Assembly (NCBI GenBank): GCA_947683425.1
Contig: CANTUQ010000119.1
Coordinates: 4,985,001 to 5,049,000, forward strand
Source: Excoecaria cochinchinensis
Lineage: Eukaryota > Streptophyta > Magnoliopsida > Malpighiales > Euphorbiaceae
Direction of reading: 5' to 3'
Length of the DNA stretch: 64,000 nucleotides
Part shown: piece by piece, positions 43,312-54,475 of the stretch
How the letters are laid out: each line of letters begins with the position of its first letter
Position numbering within the stretch: position 1 is the first letter of the stretch
Translations under genes and position numbers: made by a program
The notes under the pieces: generated by a model
What the model was told of the DNA's origin: nothing
Databases searched by the model: none
What the model saw: only the letters and a program-made list of their open reading frames with translations

Positions 43312-44560
43312 ACAGCACTACCATCCTACAAGAGGTTAGCATGACCATGACACTACCAATTTATAATGGTTAGCACAATGGCGGCACTACCATCCCACAG
43401 GAGGTTAGCACGACCACAACACTACCAATTCACAACGGTTTGCACGATGGCGGTACTACCATCCCACAGGAGGTTAGCACGACCACGACACTACCAATTC
43501 ACAACGGTTAGCACGATAGCGGCATTACCATCCTACAGGAGGTTAGCATGACCACGGCAAAACCAATTCAACGGTTAGCACGATGGCGGCACTATCATCC
43601 TACAGGAGGTTAGCACGACCACGGCACTACCAATTCATAATAGTTAGCACGATGGCGGCACTACCATCCTACAGGAGGTTAGCACGACCACGGCACAACC
43701 AATTAACAATGGTTAGCACGATGGCGGCACTACCATCCTATAGGAGGTTAGTACGACCATGGCCCTACCAATTAAACGGTTATCACGACCACAGCACTAC
43801 CAATTGACAACGGTTAGCACGATGGCGGCACTACCATCCTACAGGAGGTTAGCACGACCACGAAACTACCATTTCAGAACGGTTAGCACGATTGCGGCAC
43901 TACCATCCTATAGGAGGTTAGCACGACTTACGCACTACCAATTCACAACGGTCAGCACGATGGCAGCACTACCATCCTACAGGAGGTTAGCACGACCACA
44001 ACACTACCATTTCAGAACGGTTAGCATGATGGCGGCACTACCATCCTACAGGAGGTTAGCACGACCACGGCACTACCAATTCATAATGGTTAGCACGATG
44101 GTGGCACTACCATCCTACAGGAGGTTAGCACGACCACGACATTACCATTTCAGAACAGTTAGCACGATGACGGCACTACCATCCTACAGGACGTTAGCAC
44201 GACCTCGGCACTACCATTTCAGAACGATGAGCACGATGGCGACACTACCATCCTACCGGAGGTTAGCACGACCACGACACTACCAATTCACAATGGTTAG
44301 CATGATGGTGGCACTACCATCCTACAGGAGGTTAGCACGCGGCACTACCATCCTACAGGAGGTTAGCACGACCACGGCACTACAAATTCATAACGGTTAG
44401 CACGATGGCAGCACTACCATCCTACAGGAGGTTAGCACGACCATGGCACTACCATTTCAAAACGGTTAGCACGATGACAGCACTACCGCTCCATGGAGGG
44501 TTAGCACGATCACGGCACTATCTATTCAACGAAAGACATAATGCCGATAATATGGCGACA
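43312..44560 (+). repeat. 69-bp minisatellite array
   Basis: About 18 units alternate GGTTAGCACGATGGCGGCAC and GAGGTTAGCACGACCACGGC, each followed by TACCATCCTACAG or TACCAATTCACAAC. The unit length is 69 bases, a multiple of three, so a frame encoding 23-residue repeats stays open by chance. No initiation context, coding family or element logic supports a protein. Confidence 0.9.
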
Positions 44561-44670
44561 ACTACTCCGACAACACCATCCATTCTGGGAAAGCGATCGC
44601 CCCAGGTACGTGTCTCTTCCCTTCTTCTCTAAATTTTGGCTCACCTAGGCATCTAGACACTAGCTTCTCC

Positions 44671-44685
44671 AAAATTGGGGGCAAC
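44671..44685 (+). other. Polypurine tract before LTR 44686
   Basis: AAAATTGGGGGCAAC directly abuts TGTAGACACC. It is identical in form to those at 3744 (minus) and 57034. The conserved block before it starts at about 44590. Confidence 0.8.
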
Positions 44686-45744
44686 TGTAGACACCGGGTC
44701 CTGAGTCAAGGGTAATGTCTGTCTAAGAAATGGCAATTTTGGGTCCTTGATAAATTCCTCCAAGAAAAAAATAATATAAAATATGTAGGTAAAATTAAGA
44801 ATTAAAAATTAAGGTTAGGTTAATTTAATTAGATAAATTAAAAATTAAGATTAGGTTAATTTAATTAGATAAATTAAAAGATAAATTAAAGTTGGAAAAG
44901 AAAATAAATCTATAGGGGCTAATTAAGTAAAATATAATTTAGGTAAATTAATTAAATTAAGAAATGGAAGTAATTATTAGAGGAACCAAGTTTACCCTAA
45001 TAGGGGGATATAAAAAGAATAGGATGGACAAAAATGAGGGGGGCTCTCGGCTGAAGCACAAAAGGAAAAAATAGACAGAGGAGAGAGCAAGCCAAAGAAA
45101 GAAAGAAATGAAAAATAAAAAGAAAGAGAGAGCAAACACAGGGTAAGGAAGAGCACACACAGGGCAAGAGAGAGCAAGGCATAGAAAATAAAGCCAAAGA
45201 AAAAATAATAAAAAGAAAGAAGAGAGCACAGATCAACAAAGGCCAAAGAGAGAGCAAAAACCAAATCAGAGAGCAAAACTAGGAATTCAAAAGCAAATGG
45301 CCAAACAAAGAAAGAGAAAAGAAATGAAAACAAAAGAAGAAACAAAAGGAGGAGTGGAACAGGGGCCAATGGGAAGCAGACCCACGATGCCGGCGGAAAA
45401 GAAAAAAAGAGAGGGCGAAAGATGGGGCCTCTGCCGGCTTACCACGGCGGCGCATCGCTACACGTGCCCTGTCGCCGGATGGGGCGGGCCCAGACGCACC
45501 CGTTGGTGGCCACTGGCCACCACCACTCGCCGGGGAAGAAGAGATCGGAGGAAGTAACGGCGCGGGCTTCTAAGGCGGTTTTCGAAGGCTCGCGGCTTCT
45601 TTTCGGCGCATGGCCGGTGCCGGTGAGATCCTGAGGTGGCGATCCACCTTCCGGCAGCGGAGGTGTCGGCCACCCCCACCTCCGGCGAAGCTCCGGTGAG
45701 TCCCTCTCTTCCTCCTTTATTTTATGTTTTATATTATTATTTTA

Positions 45745-45793
45745 TTAATTGTTATTATTATTATTATTATTGTTATTATTATTATTATTATTA

Positions 45794-45838
<45 letters not shown>

Positions 45839-45881
45839 TTATTTTATGTTTATTGATATGATATTATTATTGTTAATATTA

Positions 45882-45931
<50 letters not shown>

Positions 45932-45954
45932 TATTCATAATTATTTAATATTCT

Positions 45955-45995
<41 letters not shown>

Positions 45996-46002
45996 TACTA
46001 TT
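45745..46002 (+). repeat. (TTA)n-rich microsatellite within LTR
   Basis: Long interrupted TTA runs starting about 1.06 kb into the LTR, the same relative position and strand as the run at 13437-13544. Confidence 0.9.
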
Positions 46003-46839
46003 AGCCTTATTATTTTTATTTGTCATTGATCATTATAATTGTCATCTATGTTTTATATTCGCTAATCTTATTTTCACTACACTAAATTAATTCTCAAGTT
46101 ACTTTATTCATTTATTTACTTCTTTATTTATCATCCACTTTAGTTTAATTCATTATTGACTACTATTGTTTTTTGGTGCGACCGCAATGCGAGGGGCATA
46201 TGCCTTGTCCATGGAGCTAGGCGAAGCACGATCGAAACAAATAGTTTAGAATTTACTTATTATTCGAAAATATGTAATTATGATTTCATTGTCTTTTATT
46301 TGCTTGTGGTCTGTAATAATAAAAGATTTTAGATCGCGCTTAAAAAGAACAACCACACAAATGTTTTCTACTAAATTGAATATTTATTAACAAAACCAGA
46401 CCAATGTCCTCATTTTCATCCCAAAACAAAAGGTTTAAATTGATTTGAGAACCCTAAACTTTTTTATAAAATAAGTAGTTGGGAACCAATGTTCCCGCCT
46501 AAATGAATAGCCCGGTTTATGTATGTATTTTCATTCTTTCATTATTATAGATTTTTGCATTTATTTTTAGAAAATTGTAATTATATTTTATTTATCGTTT
46601 CATTTATTGCTTTTTTATGTGCTTGAAATGTGCTTTAATTTACTTGCATAAATCGTGTGAGAAGAGAGATAAAATAATTGACCCTAAAAACCCATTGACA
46701 TAATATTAACCAAAGGTATGAACAAGAATGAGATCCTGAACTCTCTCTGGTTTTAGCCTCATAAGGTTAGAATTTATTTTCCAATATTTTATTGGGTGGC
46801 AACTTCGTGATACCTGCCTTATGATACCCAATAGACGCT

Positions 46840-46911
46840 CTCGTAAGTTGATTGCTAACAATAGAAGAGGGGCGAATCCTTGTCCATTGCGAACTGACCA
46901 GTTTTTACGAG
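46840..46911 (+). other. U5 stem with long loop, LTR 44686
   Basis: CTCGTAA (46840-46846) and TTACGAG (46905-46911) are at the place of CTTGTAA/TTACAAG in other LTRs, one pair changed in a compensating way, with a 58-base loop. Confidence 0.5.
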
Positions 46912-46998
46912 TTTTAACGAACCTCTATCCGGTCTCGGGTCCTAAAAGCGGACTATCGAGAGTGACCCGGATGCCGAGCGGGGTTCGGGCGCGTCACA

Positions 46999-47417
46999 CC
47001 TGCCCTAAGTCAAGGACGCCCTAGACATAGAGCAGATTGGTATTGCGCGTATCACCAGTATTCAGGGCATAGAACGGACTACTGTTTCAAGAACTGATGC
47101 CAGGCCTAGAAAAGGAAAAGATTATAGAAGCACCAACCACGGAAGTAAAGCAAAGGCATTTTTCTAATTTGGGAAGATCTTTGTCCTATGTCCTCAAGAG
47201 GCTGATGAACGAGGGGATATTACAGCCATTGCCGACTAGGCCTGCTAGAAGCCAGGGACAGCCTGATCACAAAGGGGATGAGTATTGCACCTTCGACCAG
47301 CACACCTGGCATACCACATATTATTGCAAGGCTTTAAGACATGCCATTCAAGATCTGATTGATTCCAAGAAGATCTCCGACCTAGAAAAGCGAGAGGGAA
47401 AGAATAAGAAGGACTAA
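46999..47417 (+). pseudogene. Ogre-type gag fragment with two zinc-knuckle motifs
   Basis: Straight after the LTR the sequence encodes WYCAYHQYSGHRTDYC, then breaks. From 47097 a 106-codon frame gives KQRHFSNLGRSLSYVLKRLM and a second knuckle-like CTFDQHTWHTTYYC, matching the O2 Gag tail. O1 and O2 each have one such knuckle, so a duplication or recombination joined two gag ends here. It is defective: stops separate the motifs and His/Cys spacing in the second is altered. Confidence 0.75.
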
Positions 47418-47571
47418 GTGCCTAAGTGGAAAGGCAAGACGGTTCTTAGGGATGATAATAGACCATTGACTGCAATAGCTGTGTTGGCAAGAATAGAAAA
47501 TGATTAGCTATTTAGAATGTTCTTTTTATTTTTGAACTATTTAATAATGACATTCTGATTTCCTTAATAAG
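47418..47571 (+). other. Linker where the protease region is missing
   Basis: About 150 non-coding bases directly join the gag end to the RT start. O2 has about 1.3 kb of protease and G-patch sequence here. The O1 copy has the same gap. Confidence 0.6.
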
Positions 47572-48060
47572 ATGAACATTTTTGCTTACTTATGTTATAT
47601 CTCTTATGATTCCTCTATGCATAATCATGATCATGACTCATTCATATTTAACATTGATTCAGTTGATGCTACTCCATTTAATCTCAGAACTTTGGGAAAC
47701 CCAAAGAAAATCTTGATGGCATCTAATGCAACTCTTGAAGCGAGATCAAAATTTGAGAGAATTAAAACAAAATACGAAAAAGTCTTTGCTTGGACGTATG
47801 AAGACATACTAAGAGTTGATCGCGGAATCACCGAGCACGCTATTCCAAATAGCCCAGTTATGGACCAGTCACGCAGAAGCTCAGAAGATTGAAGCCGGAA
47901 GGGGTGGAAAAGATCAAAAGGAGGAGTTAACAAGCAGAGATGGAGGCAAAATTTCTTGTCTAAGTTCAACACCCGACTTAGTTGGTCAGTGTGGTCCCAC
48001 ATCGAGAAGAGGAGGAGTGCGTGTACGCATAGACTATCAGGATTTGAACAAAGCTTATCC
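47572..48060 (+). pseudogene. Ogre-type reverse transcriptase N-terminal remnant
   Basis: The plus strand encodes the O2-like lead-in (HNHDHDSFIFNIDSVDATPFN, EKVFAWTYEDILRVDRG) and after frameshifts GGVRVRIDYQDLNKAYP, then runs into an A-rich tract at 48060. The catalytic core with YVDD, connection and RNase H domains are absent. The truncation point equals that in O1. Confidence 0.8.
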
Positions 48061-48300
48061 ACAAAAAAAAAAGAACAGGAAAAAAAAGAAAAAAAAAAAA
48101 GAAAAAAGAAAAAATATATAATAAAAAAAAGGAGAAGGAAGGAAAAAAATCAATATGTAGATCTGGCCAAATGAAAAAGAAAAAAAAAAGAGAAACTGTC
48201 GATATGGGGGCAAAGGGAAGTCATTTTAAGGGCGAGCTTTGTTCAAATCCCGTTGATCTACACATGCCCGTACTTTGCCATTTTTCTTGACTTCCGAAAA
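48001..48300. repeat. Inverted duplication of the RT motif, second copy
   Basis: 48008-48060 encodes the RT motif on the plus strand, and 48229-48300 encodes KKNGKVR...DLNKA on the minus strand, around an A-rich spacer. It mirrors 10834-11115. Just beyond, 48305-48352 matches the O1 integrase start (GGTTCTATTGACTTACAATG). Confidence 0.78.
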
Positions 48301-48352
48301 AGACCAAAAGGGGTTCTATTGACTTACAATGAACACAGGACGCTCGAGCAAC

Positions 48353-48626
48353 GTTCTTCTATTTTGAATTCTTTACTTGTTAAATTTTTCCATCATTTTA
48401 TTTCTATCAATTATTGATGTCATTTTAATTTGATTATTTCTGCTTGCTTAATTTCTTTGTTTTTAATTTATTCATAACTCAGTCAACTCAAACTATTGGG
48501 AATTCTTTAGCATACATTTAATTTTCATTACTTACATACACAATCCCTTGGGCACGATAATTCGGGGTCCTAACTTTACCCCACTGTATTACTTGCCGAT
48601 TCAATACACTTGCTGAGGTTGCGTCA
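48353..48626 (+). repeat. Athila 5' LTR, 3' portion only
   Basis: It starts at the junction with the Ogre integrase remnant and ends GAGGTTGCGTCA just before the primer site. The upstream part of the LTR is not in the window. Confidence 0.6.
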
Positions 48627-48632
48627 AGTTTT

Positions 48633-48650
48633 TGGTGCCATTGCCGGGGA
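48633..48650 (+). other. Primer binding site of Athila element
   Basis: TGGTGCCATTGCCGGGGA differs by two transitions from the Athila-type site TGGCGCCGTTGCCGGGGA, which I recall as complementary to tRNA-Asp. Confidence 0.75.
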
Positions 48651-48734
48651 TTGGCATTGTTTGTGAGTTTTGATTGTTATTTGTATGTGTTTTTCTTTTT
48701 CTTATTTTAATTTTTGTTTATTCTTTTCAGGTAG

Positions 48735-50733
48735 TTGTGGTGCATGAGCAGATTGAGACAAGGACAAATCGCACCCTACGACCCTGAAATCGAGAGGACT
48801 TTACATCAACGGAGGAGAGTTACTTCTGAAAACAATATGAAAAATAATCCTCGCATTGATGAATTTCCTCCCGAGAACGAACAAGTGACGAGGGCACAAG
48901 AAGAGATGCCGGGTAATTATAGAGAAGAGGTCCCTAGGCAGAGGATGATAAGGGACTATGCTGTACCGAGATAGAATGAGGATCATCAGATGATTGTGCT
49001 ACCTAAGGGAGTGCAGTTTGAGCTTAAACCAGCAACCATCAATATGGTACAGAGGAACCAGTTTTCGGGTTCAGAATTGAAAGATCCTGCGCAGCACCTG
49101 GATATATTTTTGGATGTTAGCGATACAGTCCAGATTCCAGGGGTAAAATCTGATGTGGTAAGATTAAAATTATTTCCTTTCACTTTGATCGGAGAAGCGA
49201 GGGAATGGCTGTAAATGTTAACGAGCCAGTCAATCAGATCATGGGATCAGTTGCAAGAGAAGTTTTAGATGAGATTTTTCCCTCCTATAAAGACTGCAAA
49301 TATCCACAACAATATTTTGGGTTTTCGCCAAAATGAATGAGGAGCCTTTTCATGAGGTTTGGGAAAGGTTTAGGAGGTTATTGAGGAGTTATCCACATCA
49401 TGAGATAGCGGTCTACCATTTGATGACAACATTCTATTATGGGGTTACACCACAGACAAGGTCCCTTTTGGATGCATCATCGGGAGGTTCATTTTTAAAT
49501 AGGTTGCCAGAAGAAGCTTTCTATCTGCTGGATGAGATGGCAGCAAATGATGCTCAATGGGCTGCTCCCAGATCAATTTCAAAAAGGCAAAGGATACATA
49601 ATGTGGATGAAGTGTCGATGCTGAAGGCACAGATTGAGTCAATGCAGAAAGAGATGAGTGGATTGAAAGTTCAAAATGTAGCTTTCGTTTCTCAAGAGAG
49701 TGGGCTGTTTGAAGGTGGGCAGTATGTACAAGAGGGTGGACCAATGGTAGATGTAAATGCTGTGGGAGATTACCGAAGAAATGACCCCTACATTAACACG
49801 TACAATCCAGGTTGGAGGAATCACCCAAACTTCTCCTGGAAGGATGGAAATCAGAACGCATCATCTTCTCAACCACAAGTGAGAGCTCCCTTCAACCAAA
49901 ACATTCATCACAACCACAACCATTCATACCAACCTCAACCATCCACTCATTACCAAACACCATATCCACCAAACTACAACCAAGGGCAAGGTTTAAATCA
50001 ATCACAACCTCAATCTTACCACCTACTGGGATATCAACCGAGGCCACCTATTTAAGAGAAAAAGCCAAACCTTGAAGATATGTTAGCTAGCTTCATGAAT
50101 AGTCAACAGCAATTGTGACTAGCCAATAACAGTTCATGGCTAACCAAGAAGCAAGGTGGAAATCTCAAGAATAATATAATAGGAATCAAGACGCTTCGAT
50201 GAGAAATTTAGAAACTCAATTAGGACAGCTTGCAAATTCTATGGCTCAAAGGCAACTGGGGACTTTTCCTTCGAATGTGGACCGGAATCCTAAGGAAGAA
50301 GCTAAAGTAATCACATTGAGAAGCGGCAAGGAGATAGTACAGAGAGAGGACCAAGGTAAAATTTCTTCACCATCATCAGATAAGGGGGAGCCAACACGGA
50401 AGGTAAGTAACTCTAACGCTAGTGTAGAAGTTAATGAAAATGCTCCTGTGCGTGATAAGGGTAAGAGTCTAATGAATCCTAAAGTAGAGGATCTTGATAT
50501 TAATAGATTGCCATTTCCTGCTGTGGCTAGAAAAGAAAAGAAAAATGAGCAATTGGCTAGGTTTCTTGAGATGTTTAAGAAATTGCATATTAATTTACCA
50601 TTTGTTGAAGCCTTAGCTCACATGCCCAATTATGCAAAATTCATGAAAGAATTATGTTCTAATAAAAAGAAATTAGAAGGGCATGGGACTGTGCAGCTCA
50701 CAGAAAATTGCAGTGCTATAATAATGAACAAGA
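48735..50733 (+). pseudogene. Athila Gag
   Basis: Consecutive frames give a basic N-terminus, FELKPATINMVQRNQFSG, LKLFPFTLIGEAREWL, EVWERFRRLLRSYPHH, then a Gln/Pro/His-rich stretch, RNLETQLGQLANSMAQR, ITLRSGKEI, and LHINLPFVEALAHMPNYAKF with a final CSAII box. This order is that of Athila Gag, which lacks a zinc knuckle of the Ogre type. Stops (for example at 48972-48974 and after EAREWL) and at least two frameshifts (between 49214 and 49333, and between 50055 and 50199) inactivate it. The frame ends at the junction just before protease would begin. Confidence 0.87.
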
Positions 50734-51519
50734 TCTATTTCCCACACATAGTTCCATACGCACACACAATCTTTTGTATATATTGCTGTGCACATGACTC
50801 AGAAGGAAAGGTCTGAATAGACCTCATGAGCAAGGATGATCCAAGGGATGGGTTCAGCTCAACATGATCGGCCACTGTATTAGGCATAAAATCAGGTGAA
50901 TAGGTGTAGAGGTGGAACGCCCAAAAGAACCAGCCTGTCCAAGCACACCATGCTAAGGGCAATCCGGAATCACACAAATCTACAGAAAAGAAGATCCCTT
51001 GAGAAGCCGGACTACCCACACATGCTTTAGGCAATTAGACGCAAAAATGGGCCGAGGTACAGTTTCAGCTCTATATCGGTGCTCATCCACGCCGAACAAT
51101 CAGATCAAGATGAAGTCCTCACGAGAATGGAACCTCGCAGATCTGCTCCCAAGAAGACATTTAAAAGAATAAGCCTATTCATGCACACCATGTCGGGGGC
51201 AACCAGGTAAGTTTCTCTATCAGAAGATGTACGCTCACACACATCACACAAAGTGTACAAAATCCAAATTCAAATGTACAAAATCTCAAACAAACGAACA
51301 AAACAACAACAACAACAAAAAACAAAACAACACAAAACAAAAAAAGAAGAAGATATTTTCAAGGCCTTGAAAATCCAATATACTTTAAAAATTCAAATAC
51401 ATCCAAAATGTAAAAATCCCCAAAATAACAGGAACAACAAAAACAAAGATCATTTTAAGAGTTGCTAAAGACATTGAAACCTATTCTCCTGCGGGCAAGC
51501 AACCAAAACCTCCAATATA

Positions 51520-51690
51520 AATTTCCTCTGAGGAGGCTCAAATATAATTTCCTCTGAGGAGGCTCAAATATAATTTCCTCTGAGGAGGCTCAAATATAAT
51601 TTTCCTCTGAGGAGGCTCAAATCCAATTTCCTCTCTGAAGGCTTAAATATAATTTTCCTCTGAGGAGGCTCAAACCTATTTTCCTCTCTG
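51520..51690 (+). repeat. 27-bp minisatellite (TTTCCTCTGAGGAGGCTCAA)
   Basis: Seven units with ATATAA linkers, the inverse-orientation counterpart of 4786-4920. Confidence 0.85.
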
Positions 51691-51694
51691 GAGG

Positions 51695-51785
51695 CTCGAA
51701 ATCAAAGTCTCTCAGTGAGCATCAAAGGCTCTCAGTGAGTATCAAAGACTCTCAGTGAGCATTTAAGCCTTTTAGCGAGCACAGA
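51695..51785 (+). repeat. 20-bp minisatellite (TCTCAGTGAGCATCAAAG)
   Basis: Four decayed units, the counterpart of the ten-unit array at 4580-4780. Copy number differs between elements. Confidence 0.75.
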
Positions 51786-53148
51786 TTTTTAAAGTCTCCC
51801 TGCAAGCACAGAGCCCTCTTGAGAGGTATGCAGGTCTTTTTAACAAGGAGATTCTGATTGGAGATAATAGAGGAAAATGTCTCTTGCATGTCACAGTCGA
51901 TAAGGGATCTCTAAGAGGATAATACCTGAACTTTGTAAGAAGATGATGTACGCACTTTAGACGCTTGGAAAATGACTCGAGGCAATCAAGGGGAGGATGT
52001 TCATATTCCACAAATCCTTCTCTAGGGGAACAACCAACCGTCTTTCAGGGGGCACCTGTTTGACATCGACCCCAACATGTTTGCACCGCCATAGGTAAGC
52101 ATCTCTTTTATATACCTTGCACATTTGCTTTTCCCTTTTTTGTAGAAAAAAAGAAGAAGAGGCTCAGGATAAGTGCCAACAAAGAAAATGACGAACGAGT
52201 CACCATATCGACCTAAGGATGGTCAACAGTCATGCTTTGGGTTAACCGGAGGGTGGTTAGCAAATCAGACAATACATCATAGTGGTTAGCTGTCACACCC
52301 CAAATCGGGCCTAGTTGGAATGTGCATGCTAAGTCGGGATGAGTAAGGGTATTTCGGTAATTAGTGCATGTGAAATTGGATTTATTAAGGACTTAATTGA
52401 AGAGATTAAATTAATAAGATGTTAAGTGAGGAGATTACCTAGTGTGTATATATGTGTATGGTGTTTGAGCGTATGAAGTCAAGATATTTATGAGTGAGAG
52501 CCAATAAAATTGTGCTAAGTGGGCTTGTAATATTATGACATGTGGACCTATAGTAAGTAGACAAGTGGATTTGGTAGGTGTGCATTAAATGAAAAGAAAG
52601 GAAAAGAGGGAAAAGATGGAGAGAGAATGCAGGAACAAGTCTGCCCTCCCGTTCTCCTCTCTTCTTCGGTTCTTCTTTCTCATTTCTTCCCTATTTTCGG
52701 CACTTCCTCCTTTTCTTTCTTGTGGCTGGTGTTTGGGCACATGATTGGGTGATTTTGGTAGAGATTTGGGGCAAGATTGAAGAGGTAAGAGTTAGTTTTG
52801 GTTTGCATGTATTTGGGTCTTCCTCTCCTTCTGTTTTATTTTGATTTGGGGAAAGTTTGGGTTTTCGATAAGTAATTTTCTGGATTTTGGGTGTGTGCAA
52901 GCTTTGGATGGCAAGAGGAAATTCAAGGGCAAGGAAAAGAATGAGGATTAAAGCTTGAAGAGGATAGTGGGTTGTGCTTCATAGAGGTTTGGGAAACTCT
53001 CTATTATATATATGAATTTTAGTATATTCATGTGTGATATAAGTTTCTTGAATGTGTTGTTGATGATATATGATGATACTTATATACTGTCTGATTTGAC
53101 ATATGATTTGAATGATGCATGACCTGCGAGAGTCAGTCTAGTGGATAG

Positions 53149-53360
53149 TTAGGCATGCCTAATAGAGTCTCTTAGCTGTAGCCCTCAGTTACATTTGGAC
53201 CCTGATTAGGTCCCCTGTTTGGTTGCTCGCGAACCCTTTAATGTATTCGATTCGCACCCGTAAGGTGATGTCAATATTAGATTCGCACCCGTAAGGTGAT
53301 GTCAGTATTCGATTCGCACCTGTAAGGTGATTCAGTATTTGATTCGTACCCGTAAGGTAC
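53149..53360 (+). other. Stem-loop array in solo LTR S
   Basis: TTAGGCATGCCTAA, GGACC-CTGATTA-GGTCC, GGTT-GCTCGCG-AACC, then three CACC-YGTAA-GGTG units and one GTACC-CGTAA-GGTAC, with tails ending CAGTATT or CAGTT. The middle units are tandem duplicates in which T-A has become C-G. Confidence 0.65.
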
Positions 53361-54389
53361 TGTCAGTTCACTCGTTATCCACTATTTTGGGTCAGCAGGT
53401 ATTCCGTTTGTTTGATTGATATGATTAAGAGAATGTGATATCCGAATGATCGTAATTCTGGGCATATGAATCAGTTATGTATTCGAATGTGATTATGAAT
53501 CTCTGAACGGGTTGAATTTGACTCAAGCATGTGTATTGTGCATGGTTATCCACATGTATCATTTTGTAAATGTGTTTGTATACAGTCAATTATGGATATA
53601 AGTATGTGAACTAAAATGTGTATGACTATGAACATGATCTCTCGAATGCCATGAATGTAGTTATTATGCTATGCTTATGAGAACGTGAATCTGACTAGTT
53701 AGGTTATAAGCATATGAATTAATATGTATATGAATGGGATTCTGTATTGTTATCTATTAGGGTAGCATGTGAATTAGCATATATATAATAAGGCAATCTG
53801 GACTATAGAATGATCACATATGTATTATTTAGGGTGCAACGCATATGGATCGGCTTCGGTAAGTGTATGTGTGGTATTGGATGATGATGAGGCGAATTAA
53901 AGTGTATAAGAATCTGACTTGGAATTAGAGTATACTCTGAATGTAATGGTTTGCTATATGTTCCTTGTCTCGGCTATTGTTGAATATTCGGCATGTTGTC
54001 ATGTGCCTTCGTTCGTGGCATGATATTTTATGTGATAGAGTTGTGCAGTGGAAGTGTGGTGTTTGATGTCTTCCCTTGGGTTCGGCTAATGTGTGTTATA
54101 GCATGACAATTGTATGTTTAGATAACTAGTGTTCTTAGCATGATAGCTGGGTACGTTATTATATGGTAATTGTGTTGCAAGTGAATGGGTTTATCAGTTA
54201 ATGCATGGGTACTTTGGCATGATCGTTGCATGCGTAATATCTCTTGTGACTATACACGGTAAAGTTCTGATACTTGATACCTCGGTAAGTATATGGATGT
54301 GAGTTTTCGAATGAATGCCTTTACTATGCAAGCCTGACTTTATATGTGTTATGAATGTCCGCTTTTGCCATTTGCATGTGTTATGACTT

Positions 54390-54475
54390 GACAACCATTG
54401 TGAATGGTTGTCCATATTGCTTGTGTGTTTTCCCCACTAAGCGTTTATCGCTTAGCACGGGTTCTTTTCCCGTGC
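54390..54475 (+). other. Three consecutive hairpins in solo LTR S
   Basis: GACAACCATT-GTG-AATGGTTGTC (10-bp stem), CTAAGCG-TTTAT-CGCTTAG, and GCACGGG-TTCTTTT-CCCGTGC, the last two sharing one base. The equivalent trio is at 63701-63785. Confidence 0.7.

Larger units (their letters stand above)
44686..46998 (+). repeat. Ogre-type LTR, 3' end of an element (2,313 bp)
   Basis: From TGTAGACACCGGG to GGCGCGTCACA. The preceding polypurine tract marks it as a 3' LTR. The following sequence is gag of another element and not flank with an identifiable duplication. It diverges from the O1 LTRs in the middle, where it has a GC-rich stretch without clear palindromes (45370-45710) and a long (TTA)n. Confidence 0.85.
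48353..50734 (+). mobile_element. Athila-type element fragment, 5' part
   Basis: It contains the end of a 5' LTR, a tRNA-Asp-type primer site and most of gag, and stops at a sharp junction with Ogre 3' DNA within the gag end. Protease, RT, integrase and the 3' LTR are missing. Confidence 0.8.

Noticed and set aside
43759..44400. 213-codon repeat protein
   Set aside because: It is a frame-preserving 69-bp minisatellite; see the corresponding finding. No evidence of coding selection.
45297..45679. Possible host exon: GC-rich frames on both strands around 45300-45680
   Set aside because: The stretch lies inside the LTR 44686-46998, has competing frames on both strands and no recognisable protein motif.
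52600..52980. Promoter- and intron-like mRNA leader appearance (CT-rich tract, GGTAAGAG)
   Set aside because: It falls inside the solo LTR S. Similar sequence is in T2 (62030-62170), so it belongs to the LTR transcript leader and not to a host gene.
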